DNA of 64,000 bases. Origin: Pirellulaceae bacterium. GTDB lineage: Bacteria > Planctomycetota > Planctomycetia > Pirellulales > Pirellulaceae. Of this stretch, positions 27,101-37,200 are shown one piece after another (positions within the stretch are counted from its first letter, which is position 1; each line of letters opens with the position of its first letter). Location of the stretch: contig JADYZV010000031.1 in assembly GCA_020852965.1 (NCBI GenBank), positions 19,223-83,222 of the forward strand, in the 5' to 3' direction. The position numbers and the translations under genes were made by a program. A model generated the notes under the pieces. That model searched no databases. It was not told the DNA's origin and saw only the letters and a program-made list of their open reading frames with translations.

Positions 27101-27764
27101 CAGCTACAGTCGCTTGCATCTCGATCGGCCCGATGACTTGGCCGGCCGTTGGCAACACTACGTGCAACCTCGGCATGGCGACAACCCACTGCTCAGGACG
27201 GTTGTGTTGCATTAGCAGAAACTTGGAATCAAGCACTTCAATGGTGCCCGTCGGTAGGGGCGCGCTACTAGCCTCTACGTCGGTGGGCGTGTCGGTGGCA
27301 TATTGATCGAGGATTGGCTGGAGAGCCTGTTCCAGGTTGGTGGTTCCGTCTGCAGCCGAGATGGCGGCTTCCACACCGCTGACACGAATCGTTCCCAAGT
27401 CGCTCGAAGTGCGAATCCACGACCAGATCCCCTTCTCGGTCTCGACCTGCGCAATTTTGACGAGCAATCGACCATCGCCGTCGAAAAGTTGCAGTCCGGT
27501 CGCAGTGATCGGAGTGAACCAACCAGCTTGCACTCCATCCAATTCAACTCTCAGTGGAGCAATACCCGCAAAACGTGCGATCAGCGGCACTAGGATTGAA
27601 CGGCGCGCAACGATCGTAGGTAATAGCACCACCAGCAACATGGCCGCCAAGACAGCGAAGCCCAAAAAGTACTTCCGTCTTCCACGCCGTTTTTCACGTG
27701 GTCTGGATGCTGCGTATGTCGCATATTCGGGGTCCGAGTCGCTGCGGTAGTTTCTGCGTGCCAT
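24135..27764 (-). CDS. Giant AsmA-like membrane-anchored protein (second copy)
   Basis: The 1209-residue protein has a basic cytoplasmic start rich in Arg (PREKRRGRRKYF), one membrane helix (FLGFAVLAAMLLVVLLPTIV, about 33-52), then over 1100 residues of beta-rich AsmA-like repeats. The first extracytoplasmic part has the AsmA entry motif (IAPLRVELDGVQAGWFTPIT), and the end (GSVTVDGQLDMLATMPIPDD, RGQSLNFPVRGTIKQPQMDA) matches the C-terminal domain. The final 40 residues are Pro/Ala-rich. Like other very large AsmA-like proteins it may span the periplasm as a lipid bridge. It has nearly the same size as the protein at 17.7-21.3 kb but is too different to be a recent duplicate. Confidence 0.82.
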   Translation of the reverse strand: MARRNYRSDSDPEYATYAASRPREKRRGRRKYFLGFAVLAAMLLVVLLPTIVARRSILVPLIARFAGIAPLRVELDGVQAGWFTPITATGLQLFDGDGRLLVKIAQVETEKGIWSWIRTSSDLGTIRVSGVEAAISAADGTTNLEQALQPILDQYATDTPTDVEASSAPLPTGTIEVLDSKFLLMQHNRPEQWVVAMPRLHVVLPTAGQVIGPIEMQATVADISGTVADSRGTIAANVQQAAGSQTFELRAKLDSLPVDFWHVVHARLPDVPIDELRGRISATLSGSVMDAERWSFDVQQIESRGLQIVAPELVGTNPAHLEFISASGRAALSDALLKVEGAQLSCDFAQASAAATIPWPIEVPTMQNPFLIGSVIDARGSIDLPKLAQAAQTLLPLRNDTRLMAGQAQFAITQQLDPQGSPSSRASLELSGLQAVASGQQISWNDPLKVDLTANRGAAGLQVGVIASAEFCNLTAGGTIEAGQLAGNVDLDLLQKRASEYIELPVSTMTGNANLNATWQMTSENSLQASGTLKTSPMVIASTSGGQIQEPAWDGQFSATAQLAGGAPQWIERAQLTLKSRDEQLTIDLQEPLSLVEANAGQPPLPPAAFTFNLVGDLANWKRRASMWLSEPPDVKVAGNISVAVGGRIDLSHVEVLEANWRSQPLEFSSPQFSLAEPQMVGSFKGRVDTNDLLKLEVEKLEIQATSFSLGARDSANPDGSGSRVGQAMFLVDLDRILQNVQAASSTPVAVLPPGANAPPPATQYSASGHLKGQLAWQFSSQAAAFNINATGESIVLLSKAPTATTPVPLWEEQKLNATIAGTWIAASGDANIENLQIQLPWMNFAGNVAYRPTGTQQSIAMKGQAIYDSVALSTKLAPMTGDQVQLVGQQTVPIDVTWTSSIDPNASSLAGLKAVTRLGWEQARVAGIQLGKADVPVTIDAGRLATAAEFAVSGGKLRWDVTSDLTATDLVIVQKPMTVLENVEITPEMCQGWLKFVAPLLAEATSIDGKMSLRLDDARLTPADPKRQTVAGQLIMHNVTVGPGPLSNQVISLVKQVDAIRKKDFTQAVSAQSVWMNMPEQQIDFKMADGRVTHRNVNVKVGDANISTSGSVTVDGQLDMLATMPIPDDWIEKSPLLAGMRGQSLNFPVRGTIKQPQMDADGLRQFSRQAVQGAATGLIQQQLSKGLGKLFGQPPPLATPATPPIAPK

Positions 27765-27871
27765 GAGCCGGAGACTCCAATGTTCATAATTGAAAGACTA
27801 ACCGCCTTCGATTCTTGCAGGCCGAGCCCATCGACGCCATATCGATTGCGGCAGAAACCAGGCAAACGTGG

Positions 27872-27891
27872 CTCGGTGGTCCCCCACCGAG
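27872..27891. repeat. Short hairpin CTCGGTGG-TCCC-CCACCGAG
   Basis: A perfect 8-bp stem with a TCCC loop lies upstream of the AsmA-like gene. A related hairpin with the same loop is at 42635-42654. Confidence 0.7.
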
Positions 27892-28009
27892 AGTCATGTT
27901 TGGGGGACCAACATGCTACGTTCGACGTTGGTGACTAGCGTGCTTCCGAGAGATTGGCCTTGCCGAGAACACTGGTGACAGCTATTCCCTTTAAGTCACA
28001 GCCGGCAGC

Positions 28010-28606
28010 ATGGCTACTTTTATCAACCGACCTGAGCGGGCAGCGATGCAGGACTACTCCATTTCAAAATCTACGCGGCGCTGTGCGATTAGCGGCCGAA
28101 GTTTAGAACCGGGCGAGTGCTACTTCTCCATGATCGTGGCCGAAGGGGATGAGGTAGCCCGAGTTGACGTTGCGGCCAGTGACTGGCAAGGCCCCAACGA
28201 AGCGGCCATAGGTTGGTGGCGAAATAAGATGCCATCGGCGGCGGCACGCAAACTGCGCCCGGCCCCCAACGCAGTACTGCTCGATACGCTCTGCGATTTG
28301 CTGGAGCGTCCGAACAAGTCGGAGCTGGCCTATTTGCTAGCTCTGCTGCTGGTACGCCGCCGCGTGTTGCAGGAGGAGCAGAACTTTTCACAAGCCGAGA
28401 TGGAATCGCGCGAGTCCAGCTCGATGAGCGATGCGAATGGCTCGCAACACGGTGATGCCCCAATGGAGGCTGCGCCAGAACAGCTTTGGAAGCTGGTTAG
28501 CTCGGTCGATGGGCGTGAGTTGAATGTGCCAGTAGCTGCTCCAACGACAGAGTCAATACAAACACTGCAGGCCGAGTTGCAAACGCTGCTGTTCACCGAT
28601 CAATGA
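28010..28606 (+). CDS. Planctomycete-type hypothetical protein, 198 residues
   Basis: The N-terminal 90 residues look like a compact conserved domain: YSISKSTRRCAISGRSLEPG (a Cys/Gly-rich start like small zinc or 'ISGR' modules), YFSMIVAEGDEVARVDVAAS and WWRNKMPSAAARKLRPAPNA. Residues 95-130 form helices (LLERPNKSELAYLLALLLVR RRV). The C-terminus is acidic with a coiled-coil tail. An in-frame ATG at 28046 is an alternative start. Its end overlaps the next gene's ATG by 4 bp, so it is translationally coupled to the LolA-like protein. Function unknown. Confidence 0.7.
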   Translation: MATFINRPERAAMQDYSISKSTRRCAISGRSLEPGECYFSMIVAEGDEVARVDVAASDWQGPNEAAIGWWRNKMPSAAARKLRPAPNAVLLDTLCDLLERPNKSELAYLLALLLVRRRVLQEEQNFSQAEMESRESSSMSDANGSQHGDAPMEAAPEQLWKLVSSVDGRELNVPVAAPTTESIQTLQAELQTLLFTDQ

Positions 28607-29697
28607 ACTCAGAAGTATCCGTGATAAAACGTTTGGCCGGGAGTCAATTCATTACAAACCCACGCACAACGACCGAAATCAGTAGCCAATCGTGCAGAGC
28701 CAGCACTGGTTGGATGCCACGTCATGCGGCAGCTTGGGGCTGCTTGTCGATTGTTTCAATTTTGTTCGTATCCGGTGGAGCGACTTGTGCGCGCAAACGC
28801 ATGGTACCTGACTTTGCCCCGCCAGTGGTTTTTAACGCGACGCCGTCACTGGAGGAATTGACAGAACGCATTAATCGTAGTCTGGCGGTCCAGCAACTCG
28901 AATCCAATTCGATTACGATCACCAGCCCCGAGATGTCGGCCAAGCTGGCCGGCAGTTTGGCTTGGGAGCGCCCACACAACTTCAGTTTGCAAGCCTACCC
29001 AGGGACGCGTCTTCTTGGCTTAGCCTTTGCCGCGGGCAGCAATGCGGACATGTTTTGGTTGCAGCAACAGATGGGTGGCCCCCCCACGCTGTATTATGCC
29101 AAGCACAATGATTTTGAAAATCAAGCCGGGCCACGGAGCCGGCTTCCCGTATCGCCGCTATGGCTGCGCGAAGCATTGGGAGTCGTTGAGCTCGATCCGT
29201 CCATGCAACACAACGGCCCCACGCTGCGTCCGGATGGCAAGCTCGAAATCGAAACCTTCATTCCCCCCCCCATTCCGACATCACCGCGCGGTCCCTATCG
29301 TCGTGTGCTAGTACTCAGCCCCGGTTCGGCAACGATCGAACAAACGCTGTTGTACAACGACGTCGGGAAATTGGTAGCGATCGCCCAGCAAAGCGAGCAC
29401 GAATACAATGCGGAGCTCGATTGGAGCTGGCCGCATAAGGTCAAAATTCAACTGCAACCCGACGATGGACCTATGCTGGCATTCACGGTGGACATCGAAT
29501 ACTACATGATCAATCAAGGGACTACCAAAGATCCATCCACATTTACTCCGCCCGATCCAGCGGGTCTGACGATTCGCAATTTAGCTCCCGGACCGGGAAT
29601 GGCTCAAGCAGCGGGGCCTGCACCTCCGCTATATACCCAGGCGGCTCCCCCATCGAACCAGCAGGGAACGCTTACCGGATACCGCTTGGTGCGATAA
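28603..29697 (+). CDS. LolA-like secreted or lipid-anchored protein
   Basis: The 364-residue protein has a hydrophobic segment (AAWGCLSIVSILFVSGGATC, about 43-62) preceded by a long N-terminus, so a downstream start or a lipidated Cys is possible. The domain after it has features seen in planctomycetal LolA/LppX-type proteins: LEELTERINRSLAVQQLESN, LAGSLAWERPHNFSLQAYPG, NADMFWLQQQ and LWLREALGVVEL. Residues 200-310 continue the beta-rich fold (VLVLSPGSATIEQTLLYND), and the C-terminus is Pro/Ala-rich. It may carry lipid or lipoprotein in the periplasm. Its ATG overlaps the preceding stop (ATGA). Confidence 0.7.
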   Translation: MNSEVSVIKRLAGSQFITNPRTTTEISSQSCRASTGWMPRHAAAWGCLSIVSILFVSGGATCARKRMVPDFAPPVVFNATPSLEELTERINRSLAVQQLESNSITITSPEMSAKLAGSLAWERPHNFSLQAYPGTRLLGLAFAAGSNADMFWLQQQMGGPPTLYYAKHNDFENQAGPRSRLPVSPLWLREALGVVELDPSMQHNGPTLRPDGKLEIETFIPPPIPTSPRGPYRRVLVLSPGSATIEQTLLYNDVGKLVAIAQQSEHEYNAELDWSWPHKVKIQLQPDDGPMLAFTVDIEYYMINQGTTKDPSTFTPPDPAGLTIRNLAPGPGMAQAAGPAPPLYTQAAPPSNQQGTLTGYRLVR

Positions 29698-29700
29698 ACG

Positions 29701-30996
29701 CTAGAAGTATCGAACCAGGCTGCCGAGCAACCAATGCGCCGATGCGGAGGTGGTAGAGTTGTCGAAGTCGCCACCGACAAAACTACTCGTACCCACCTGC
29801 CGATCTGAACCGAACATGTATTGATAGCCAAGATCAGCGCCATAGTTGCTCGTTCGCCAACCATAGCCGCATGAGAGTGAATGCTCGACTACTGCCTGAA
29901 TAAATGGCGTAAGCGTTGCATCTGGGATCACGTTTGGGTGATACACATAGCCAGTTCGCAAGATGTGACGTTCATTGAGCTGATGCTGTAATCCTAGGCG
30001 TACTGCGACACTATCGTGCCAACGCATTGGGAATTGTTCGGGGAACGAGTTACCCAAGACGGCCTTGAATACAGGATTCGATGGATTGCTGAGCAGCATG
30101 TTGTAGTCCCGTTTCGCCTTGGACCACTGTGTCCACAGCACGTCCGTGGATACGGTCGTTTGTGGTTGTAGTTTATGCGAGATTCCCAAGCCGAGAATAC
30201 TCGGCCACTGCGTCTCAATATCCAGATCAAAGGATGACTCACCCATGCCTGGTATCAGCAGGCGAGCGGAGCCATCTGACTTGATGTGCGTCTCGGCTTG
30301 AAAGGAAGCTCCCAGTACAGTATCGGGTGTCAGCAGATATTGGCTTCCGACCGACCAGCTCAAACCCGCCCCCGTTCCCTGCAGGTCCAAGAGGGTGGGT
30401 GTACCTCGGAAGGGTGACGGATACTGGGTAAAGTATGGACCTTCGAGTTCGGTATGGCTGATGGCAACTCCCAGTGTTGCTCCCACGGATAAACGCGGGG
30501 TAAGCGACACAGAGAGGCTGGGCAGGACGCGCATGAGGGCAGCGAACGATTTGTAATTCTGAGGACCTACGAAAGGAGCAGGGCCATTCAGCTCATATTG
30601 GCTCGATACACCTGCCTGTGAGAATGCCCCCAGCCCCCAGGCGTATATTCCGTCCGACGACCTGCGGATAACGGAAAGTTGTCCCATGGGGAACGGGTTA
30701 TTGGACGCGCTGACTCGCGGATTGTCGGGATCGCTGTAGGTCAAATCGGGAAAAAAGATATCGGTTCCCAATTCGGCAAGCCCATTGCCGGGAACGTTTA
30801 CCAATGCGCCAGGATTATCGAGGATAACATTTCCATTGTCTGCGAAACCGAGATTGGTTCCGCCCCGGCCTGTTGAAATAGCTCCTATTCCATCGCGTAG
30901 AATTCCATCTGCCAGGGCTGGGCTTCCCCAAGAAATGAGCAACCCCAATGAAACCCATGCTGGCCCGAGCCGACTGGCAAATGACAACTTATTCAT
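29701..30996 (-). CDS. FadL/OmpP1-type outer membrane protein
   Basis: The 431-residue protein has a signal peptide (LGPAWVSLGLLISWGSPALA) and then the FadL N-terminal hatch motif (DGIGAISTGRGGTNLGFADN followed by GNVILDNPGAL, about 35-65). The remainder is a beta-barrel pattern with repeated alternating strands (LSVSLTPRLSVGATLGVAIS, ILRTGYVYHPNVIPD) and ends in an aromatic residue (LVRYF). FadL-family porins take up fatty acids and other hydrophobic molecules. It lies 218 bp downstream of the synthase gene on the same strand, so a role in moving that product or related lipid is possible but unproven. Confidence 0.88.
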   Translation of the reverse strand: MNKLSFASRLGPAWVSLGLLISWGSPALADGILRDGIGAISTGRGGTNLGFADNGNVILDNPGALVNVPGNGLAELGTDIFFPDLTYSDPDNPRVSASNNPFPMGQLSVIRRSSDGIYAWGLGAFSQAGVSSQYELNGPAPFVGPQNYKSFAALMRVLPSLSVSLTPRLSVGATLGVAISHTELEGPYFTQYPSPFRGTPTLLDLQGTGAGLSWSVGSQYLLTPDTVLGASFQAETHIKSDGSARLLIPGMGESSFDLDIETQWPSILGLGISHKLQPQTTVSTDVLWTQWSKAKRDYNMLLSNPSNPVFKAVLGNSFPEQFPMRWHDSVAVRLGLQHQLNERHILRTGYVYHPNVIPDATLTPFIQAVVEHSLSCGYGWRTSNYGADLGYQYMFGSDRQVGTSSFVGGDFDNSTTSASAHWLLGSLVRYF

Positions 30997-31214
30997 ATCG
31001 TTCCCTCGGCTCTACTTCCAGCGGAAAATTCATATGGAAGATGTTGCGCTCCCCGAATGACTATCGACGAGGGAATAGTGTTTCGTGCATTGGGTCCAGG
31101 TATTTGTGGGCGTTTGATTATCAGAGTTCGAGAAGATATCTTGATAAAGTAAAATGGAGCACCCACAAGCTGTTGCAATGCTGCTATAGCGTGGCTCGAA
31201 GCATGCTGACTAAC

Positions 31215-34200
31215 TTAGGCAATACATGTCGCCAACGCATTCTCGATGACCAATTGCAATCGGCCGTTTTGATCGAAAACATCCGTTCGGTCCCACCGCA
31301 CGTCTCGATTTTCGGATCTAGGCGTGGTCGAGCGGATTTCCCATACTGACGACGACGTCGAAAAGGGGCTTGACCTGAGAGGTAAGGACATCCGCCCGAT
31401 TCTGATGGGTACGAAAACTTCGCTGGCGCGCGAAGGGGTGTACATGGCTCCGACGCGCCAAGCTGCATCCAGCAGCAACGCGGGAATGTTCTCATGGAAA
31501 GTTTGCACAGGACTCGATTTCACCTTGGCAGAACGACCGTTTACGCTCAGTTCGATGTCACTCAAGCAGTCGAATGGCCCACTCAGCACTACCGGTTTGC
31601 TTGGATCGCAATAGGGATCTCGCACAGCTTGGCCTCTCGTGGAATTAGCTTGAACGCCAAACTCGATGGGTGTAGAGGAGACTTGGCCAATCTCCCAAGA
31701 GAGTATTGCCGACGCGCAGATGCGGTCCCTTGCGAGTGTAACTCCAGAGGGGTGTAGCACATCCGAAATCATCCACACGGCGACCGAGTTGCCGCACTCT
31801 TGAGCGACAACGCGCACATTCGACTCTTGATTATTGGAAAGGCGCACAAACTTGGAGAACGTCAGATCTTCGACGATGACAATCGAATCCTCAGCAGCAA
31901 TTGGTGCCAACTTCCTACCCGCCCCAACCAGCAGGTCGAGTATCCACGCACCGGGCAAGGTTGGAACGTTGCGAACCTTATGATTGGGTAGGCAAGGGAT
32001 GTTCGATAGCCTGATATTCACTTCAATCGCTCGCCCCGAGGTCATGCTGGGTGAATACGGAATGGTTCGGACACCGTACTCGACGTGCTCTGCTTCGGAA
32101 ATTGGCACATGGATCGCCGATCGCGTATGCCCCGAGCATACTTCGCGGAATAGCCGCTGGCCAAGCTCTGGAATCACTCCCGAGAGCCGTCGCTTTTTCG
32201 CCAATGCTTGATATTCAGTTCCTCGCGTCATACCAATACCATCCCAGGCGAGCCAAGCCATACTTGTCCAGCCTGTCCCTCCAGCGGCTTCTGTCAAGCT
32301 GCACAGTCGATCGAGCGTTTCGTTGGCGGCGCCATAGTCGTGTTGCCCGTCGTTCCCAAAAATGCTGTAGGCGGATGTCAGGATGTGTGAGGCTAGCCTT
32401 TGTCCGGTTTGCGAATAGTAGGCGCCTACGAAGTTCTGTAGTCCTAGCACTTTGGTGGAAAACACTTCGCGGAAGTCAGCCAAACTGCGGTCTTCCAAGC
32501 GCTTCGATTTCTGCACCCCGGCCCCGTACAGCAGCAGATCAATTTTCCCAAAACGTGAAACAATGTTTTCAACGGTGGTGGCAAGCTGTTCTGTGTCGGT
32601 CACGTCGGCGACCATATACTCTACGCGGCCACCGCGTGAAGCGAGTTGTTGGATGGTCTGATATGCCTCCCACCGTCCGCGGGATGCATCAAAATTCTTC
32701 CTCATCTCAATTGCACTGCGCTTTGCATTCTCCCGCATAAAGCGAGCGTAATATGCTTGCTCAACTTCCGCAGAGTCGAAGTTTTCAGGGCCAGCTTCGA
32801 GCGGGCTGCGTCCAATGGCGATAGCCGTACATTGAGCGTCGCATAGCAGGGAATCCAGCATTACCGCCGTTACTCCTTTCGCCCCACCGACCGCGACTAC
32901 AATGGAGTTAGCATTCAACTTCACTTGTGGAGGCGCAGCTAAATCGACTGGTGCAGGTCGCAGTCTGCGCACGAGCCGGAATTCTGGTCCGAACACCAAT
33001 TCCGGCTCGCGATCGGCCTGCAACCGCTCCGCATTGAGACGTCGCAGGGCGGTGGCAAGATCAAGACCTTGGGTGCAAATAGTGCCGTTTCGAGTGGCTG
33101 GAAATTCGCGAGAAATTGATTTCAGTAGGCCAGCGATAGGACCTGAGCAAGGATGCGTCTGCCCGTTCCAGGCACCCAGGAGCACTCCCCACATTTCAAC
33201 ACCGCCCGACTTGAGACGCGCAATTTCCTGTTTCGCAATTAGGAACAGCAACTCGCAAAGGCGGTTGTCACGCGCGACTTCGGCGAGCGTTTCTTGGAGG
33301 TCCCACGAAATCGCTTCGTCCATTACCGTGATAACATCGACGGCTGAATGGCAGAGTTTCTCTACGGCAGAGGCCAGCGATTGTTCATCGAGCCTATCGA
33401 TGGCAATTTGCTTGGACTGGCCACTTGCGGACACTATATTTAGGGTCGAGTCACCGACCAGGGCTATGGTCGATTGCTCAGCAATCTCTGGCAGCGCTGA
33501 ACGAAGTTCCGCCAGACGAGCGAAGCCCGCCTTAACGACTATCAACATGTGCTTGGCAGGCTGGGTCCCGCTAGGTGGGCCGGCGACCGGCTTTTCGACC
33601 CAGACCGGAACTTGGATCTCGCAATCGCCTCCGTCCGCAGCGCTGCGCGGCGAGGCCGACGATAAGCCGGATGTCATCGAGCGCTGTGGGCGGGAAGGGC
33701 CAGCAGTCATTGGCGGCTTCGCTACCTCGTCTTTTGCCGAAGTCAAAGAGGTCGTGTTAGACTTCTTATCCAACGCGTCTTGCAGGGCTTGGAATTGCTC
33801 GTAGGGCCTCATGACCACTCGACTGGATGCGAGCGCAACTTCATTGGGACGAAAGACTTCATCCACGCCGCAAATGACGCGAAGCCCGCAGGCTTGAGCA
33901 TAGCCACGTGTGGTTACTGCATAGGCGGCGGCGAATTCGCAGCCGTGGTGGTCGATGGGATCGACGTGATCGATGGCATTGTCGACCAGGTGGCTGGTCT
34001 GAGTATCGATGGCTGCGACAATTACCATCTTGGTTCCCGCTTTGTCTCCGCTTCCCAGTAGCAGTGCAGCCGCGGTAAATGCTGCCTCGAGCGAATCCGC
34101 ACCCGCGTCCACGACAAAGTTCGGACCATTCAAGTTCAGCAGCAATGCCGCGCGACCGGCAGCCACATTGGGCATCATGCACTGCAGCGTATAGGCACCT

Positions 34201-37200
34201 GAGGGGCGCGCTTTGCTATGGGCTGCATCCAGGCGATCCAACAGGTGCTCGTTACCTTGGAGAACTCGGCGCATTCTCTCGGTCATGATTCGAAATGTCG
34301 CTTCGACAGCACGTTCTGTCTTGCCGCTCATGGCCAGCAATAGACTGGTTTCTCGTCGCATCGCCTCATCAAACTGCGGGACTTGTTGCAACACTTGTTC
34401 GGAAACGATGACCGCCAAATTCTGGCTGATGTCCATATCATCCGCTAGCTGAGGAAGGATGATGAACTTCTTGGGAGGCTTAACCTGGTCGCGCTCAAAA
34501 CGAGCCGAACCTCTCGGGCGTTCGGCATGGTAGGCAACGAATACTAGTTCGCCTTCATCGCCAACGATTTCCGGAAACGACGGTTTGACAGGTTTGGATT
34601 TCGATCTATGAGCGTCGTAGCGCTCGAGCACCACGTGCGCATTGGCTCCGCCGAAGCCAAATCCATCGATGGCAATTCGTGCCTTGCGCGGCGGCAACGC
34701 GATCGGTTTTGTCGAAACCGTGAGCGTTCCGCTTGAATCGAGTAACGCGTTTGACGGCTGGCGAAACGTGGCCTGTGAGGGAAACAGTCCGTTTCGCAGG
34801 TACTCGCAGACCGCAATCACGGAGGCCGTTCCTGCCGCCCATCCTGCATGCCCCAGCAATCCCTTGAGGCTATGTATCGGGATTGGGTCAGCCTGTTTCG
34901 CAGCGAAGAAGCTTCGCAACGTTACCAGCTCGGTGGCGTCTCCCACGGGGGTCGACGTGCCATGTGCTTCGATCGCTACAATGGAGGCTGGGTCGATTCC
35001 ATAGTTGGCGTAGCAGCGTTCTAGGGAAAGCAATTGGCCCTTCGATTGTGGGACGTTCGCCGAGGGGCTTCTGCCGTCGCTGGAAAGCCCTGCGCCGGCA
35101 ATCACAGCGCTGACGGGCAATTCGAATCGTTCGGCGTCCTCGACTCGTCGAAGTGTCACCAGTGCAGCACCTTCGGAAAAGACTACGCCATCGGCATGAG
35201 CGTCAAACGGGCGGCAGCCCGTGGATGTGGTCCCGCGAAACTGGGAGAAAAGGCAACTATTTCCCGGTCCAGGGCAGAAGAAGCCCCCTGCAATCACAGC
35301 GTCTGCTTGGTTGGATTCCAGCGCCTGCATGCCCAGGGCTAGGCTATACAATGAGGAAGCGCAGGCGGCGTCGACCAGCGTGACCTTTAGGCCGGGGCCG
35401 ACGATCCGATCTAAAACCTCCTGCACCGCGCTATGTGGACTGTGAAATGCCGAACGAGCCGTGTGCATTTTCCTATCCACCTCGGGGTCGCACGGATCGA
35501 TGCCAGCATGCAACAGCGATGCGACCTCGTCCTGATCCTCGAAACCATCCGCCGTCGACCCAAGCAGACACGTTACTCGTTCCGCTCCCTGAAGCGACGC
35601 AATACAGGGCGCCAAGGCTATGCACAGCAATTTCTGTGTTCGAGTGAATCTGTGAAAAGTGTCCGGGTCCACTCCATTGGGAACCGAAATATCGCCGTCG
35701 CGTATGCGACCAAATAAGTGCGAATTCGATCGATCTGGCGTAAGCTCAGCCGAATAGAAATCGTCGGACCAAAAGGAATCAAATTCCCGCTGGTCAACGA
35801 TCCCAATCCGCTGTTCGGTGATAGCCGAAAACAAGTCTTCCGGCGAGCTCACTCCGCCCGGCAGAATGCAACCTTGCCCAACGATGGCGATTTGCGAGAC
35901 CGCGGCCTTGGGAGTGGCCGAATCGATGGGGGCTTTATCCGGATACCTACCAATCTCGGGTATATCCGATGTGGTCGCGTGCGCGAGTTCAGCGGCCGTC
36001 GGGGTGGTTTGTGATTGTGACGTTAGTCGTTGCGACCCCACGCATTGGACGTCGACGTTTTCCCCTCCGGCTTTGGAAATCAATCGCGCTAGCACCCCCG
36101 AAGATCCGCAGTCAACGAAGCTGGTAACGCCTACCCTGCGCAATTCGGTGATGGCACTTTGTAGATCGAATGGCAGGGTTAACTGACTTGCAAGCAGCTC
36201 GGGGATATCATCGGTTGCGTTGATCAGACGCTGACTGATGGGAGAGTAGACGGCAAGCGAAGGGGCACGCAGTTGAAGACAGCGCAACTCTTTCAGCCAC
36301 TTGGATGCAACAGCGCGCAGTTGAGGATGGTGGAACGACGTCGGGCTGTCGATGCTCGTAGCGCCGATCTGCATGGATTGTAGGTGCCCCTTCAGCCGGC
36401 TAAGCTGTTCGGTTGGCCCCGACATGACCAGTTGGGAATTGTGATTGCGCCCAGCGAAAACCACCTGATCCAAGCCAAGTAAATCCGCTTCGATTGCTAC
36501 CGTGTTTCGATCACAGGATACAATCAGTAGCCCGGCGTTGGCCGGTGCTAATTCATCCACAGCCTGCATGCGCGTACATACGATGCGAACACCAGTCGCC
36601 AAGTCAAAACAACCGCCTACTCCAAACGCGGCGATCTCACCGAAGCTATGCCCCAGCAAGATTTTCGGAGCGTGACCTTGCGCTCGCCAAAGATTCGCTC
36701 CCAATACATTCTGCAGGTGGATTGCTACTTGGCCAAAAGCCGGCGTCGATTTCGCAGCGCTCTTGCACTGTTGTTCCGAGCCGCTGAAAAGTCTGTCTGC
36801 ATCTCCGCCAAGCAGCGTTGCGGTTATCTCCCGGCACTTGTTAAGTTCTTTTTGAGCCGCGGAGCTGGAGTCAGCGTAGGCTCTGATTCGTTCGCAGAAA
36901 AGCTGGGCGTCCAACGTAGCTTGGCCGCCGAAGACCCACGCCTCAGACTTTGGGATTGGGGTAACTGACGGCTCCGCATCGTCGGCTTGGAGCGTTTTGG
37001 CTTGATGCGTGTTGACCACCTCTATAGGCCGATCAGCAAGAGCAACCAGTTGAGGATGTGGGTAGCGTTGTGAAAGAAATTGGCGGCACGTTTCTCGCTC
37101 CATTTCTCCGAACAGCATTTCGGTTCGGCTACCACCAGCAAGAATGCGATCGCGAAATGACTCTTGCGCAAGGGGCTCTGCAATATCTCGCATGGCATGC

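Noticed and set aside
32902..33804. 300-residue plus-strand frame
   Set aside because: Antisense to the synthase gene, with Ser/Arg-rich composition and no motifs.
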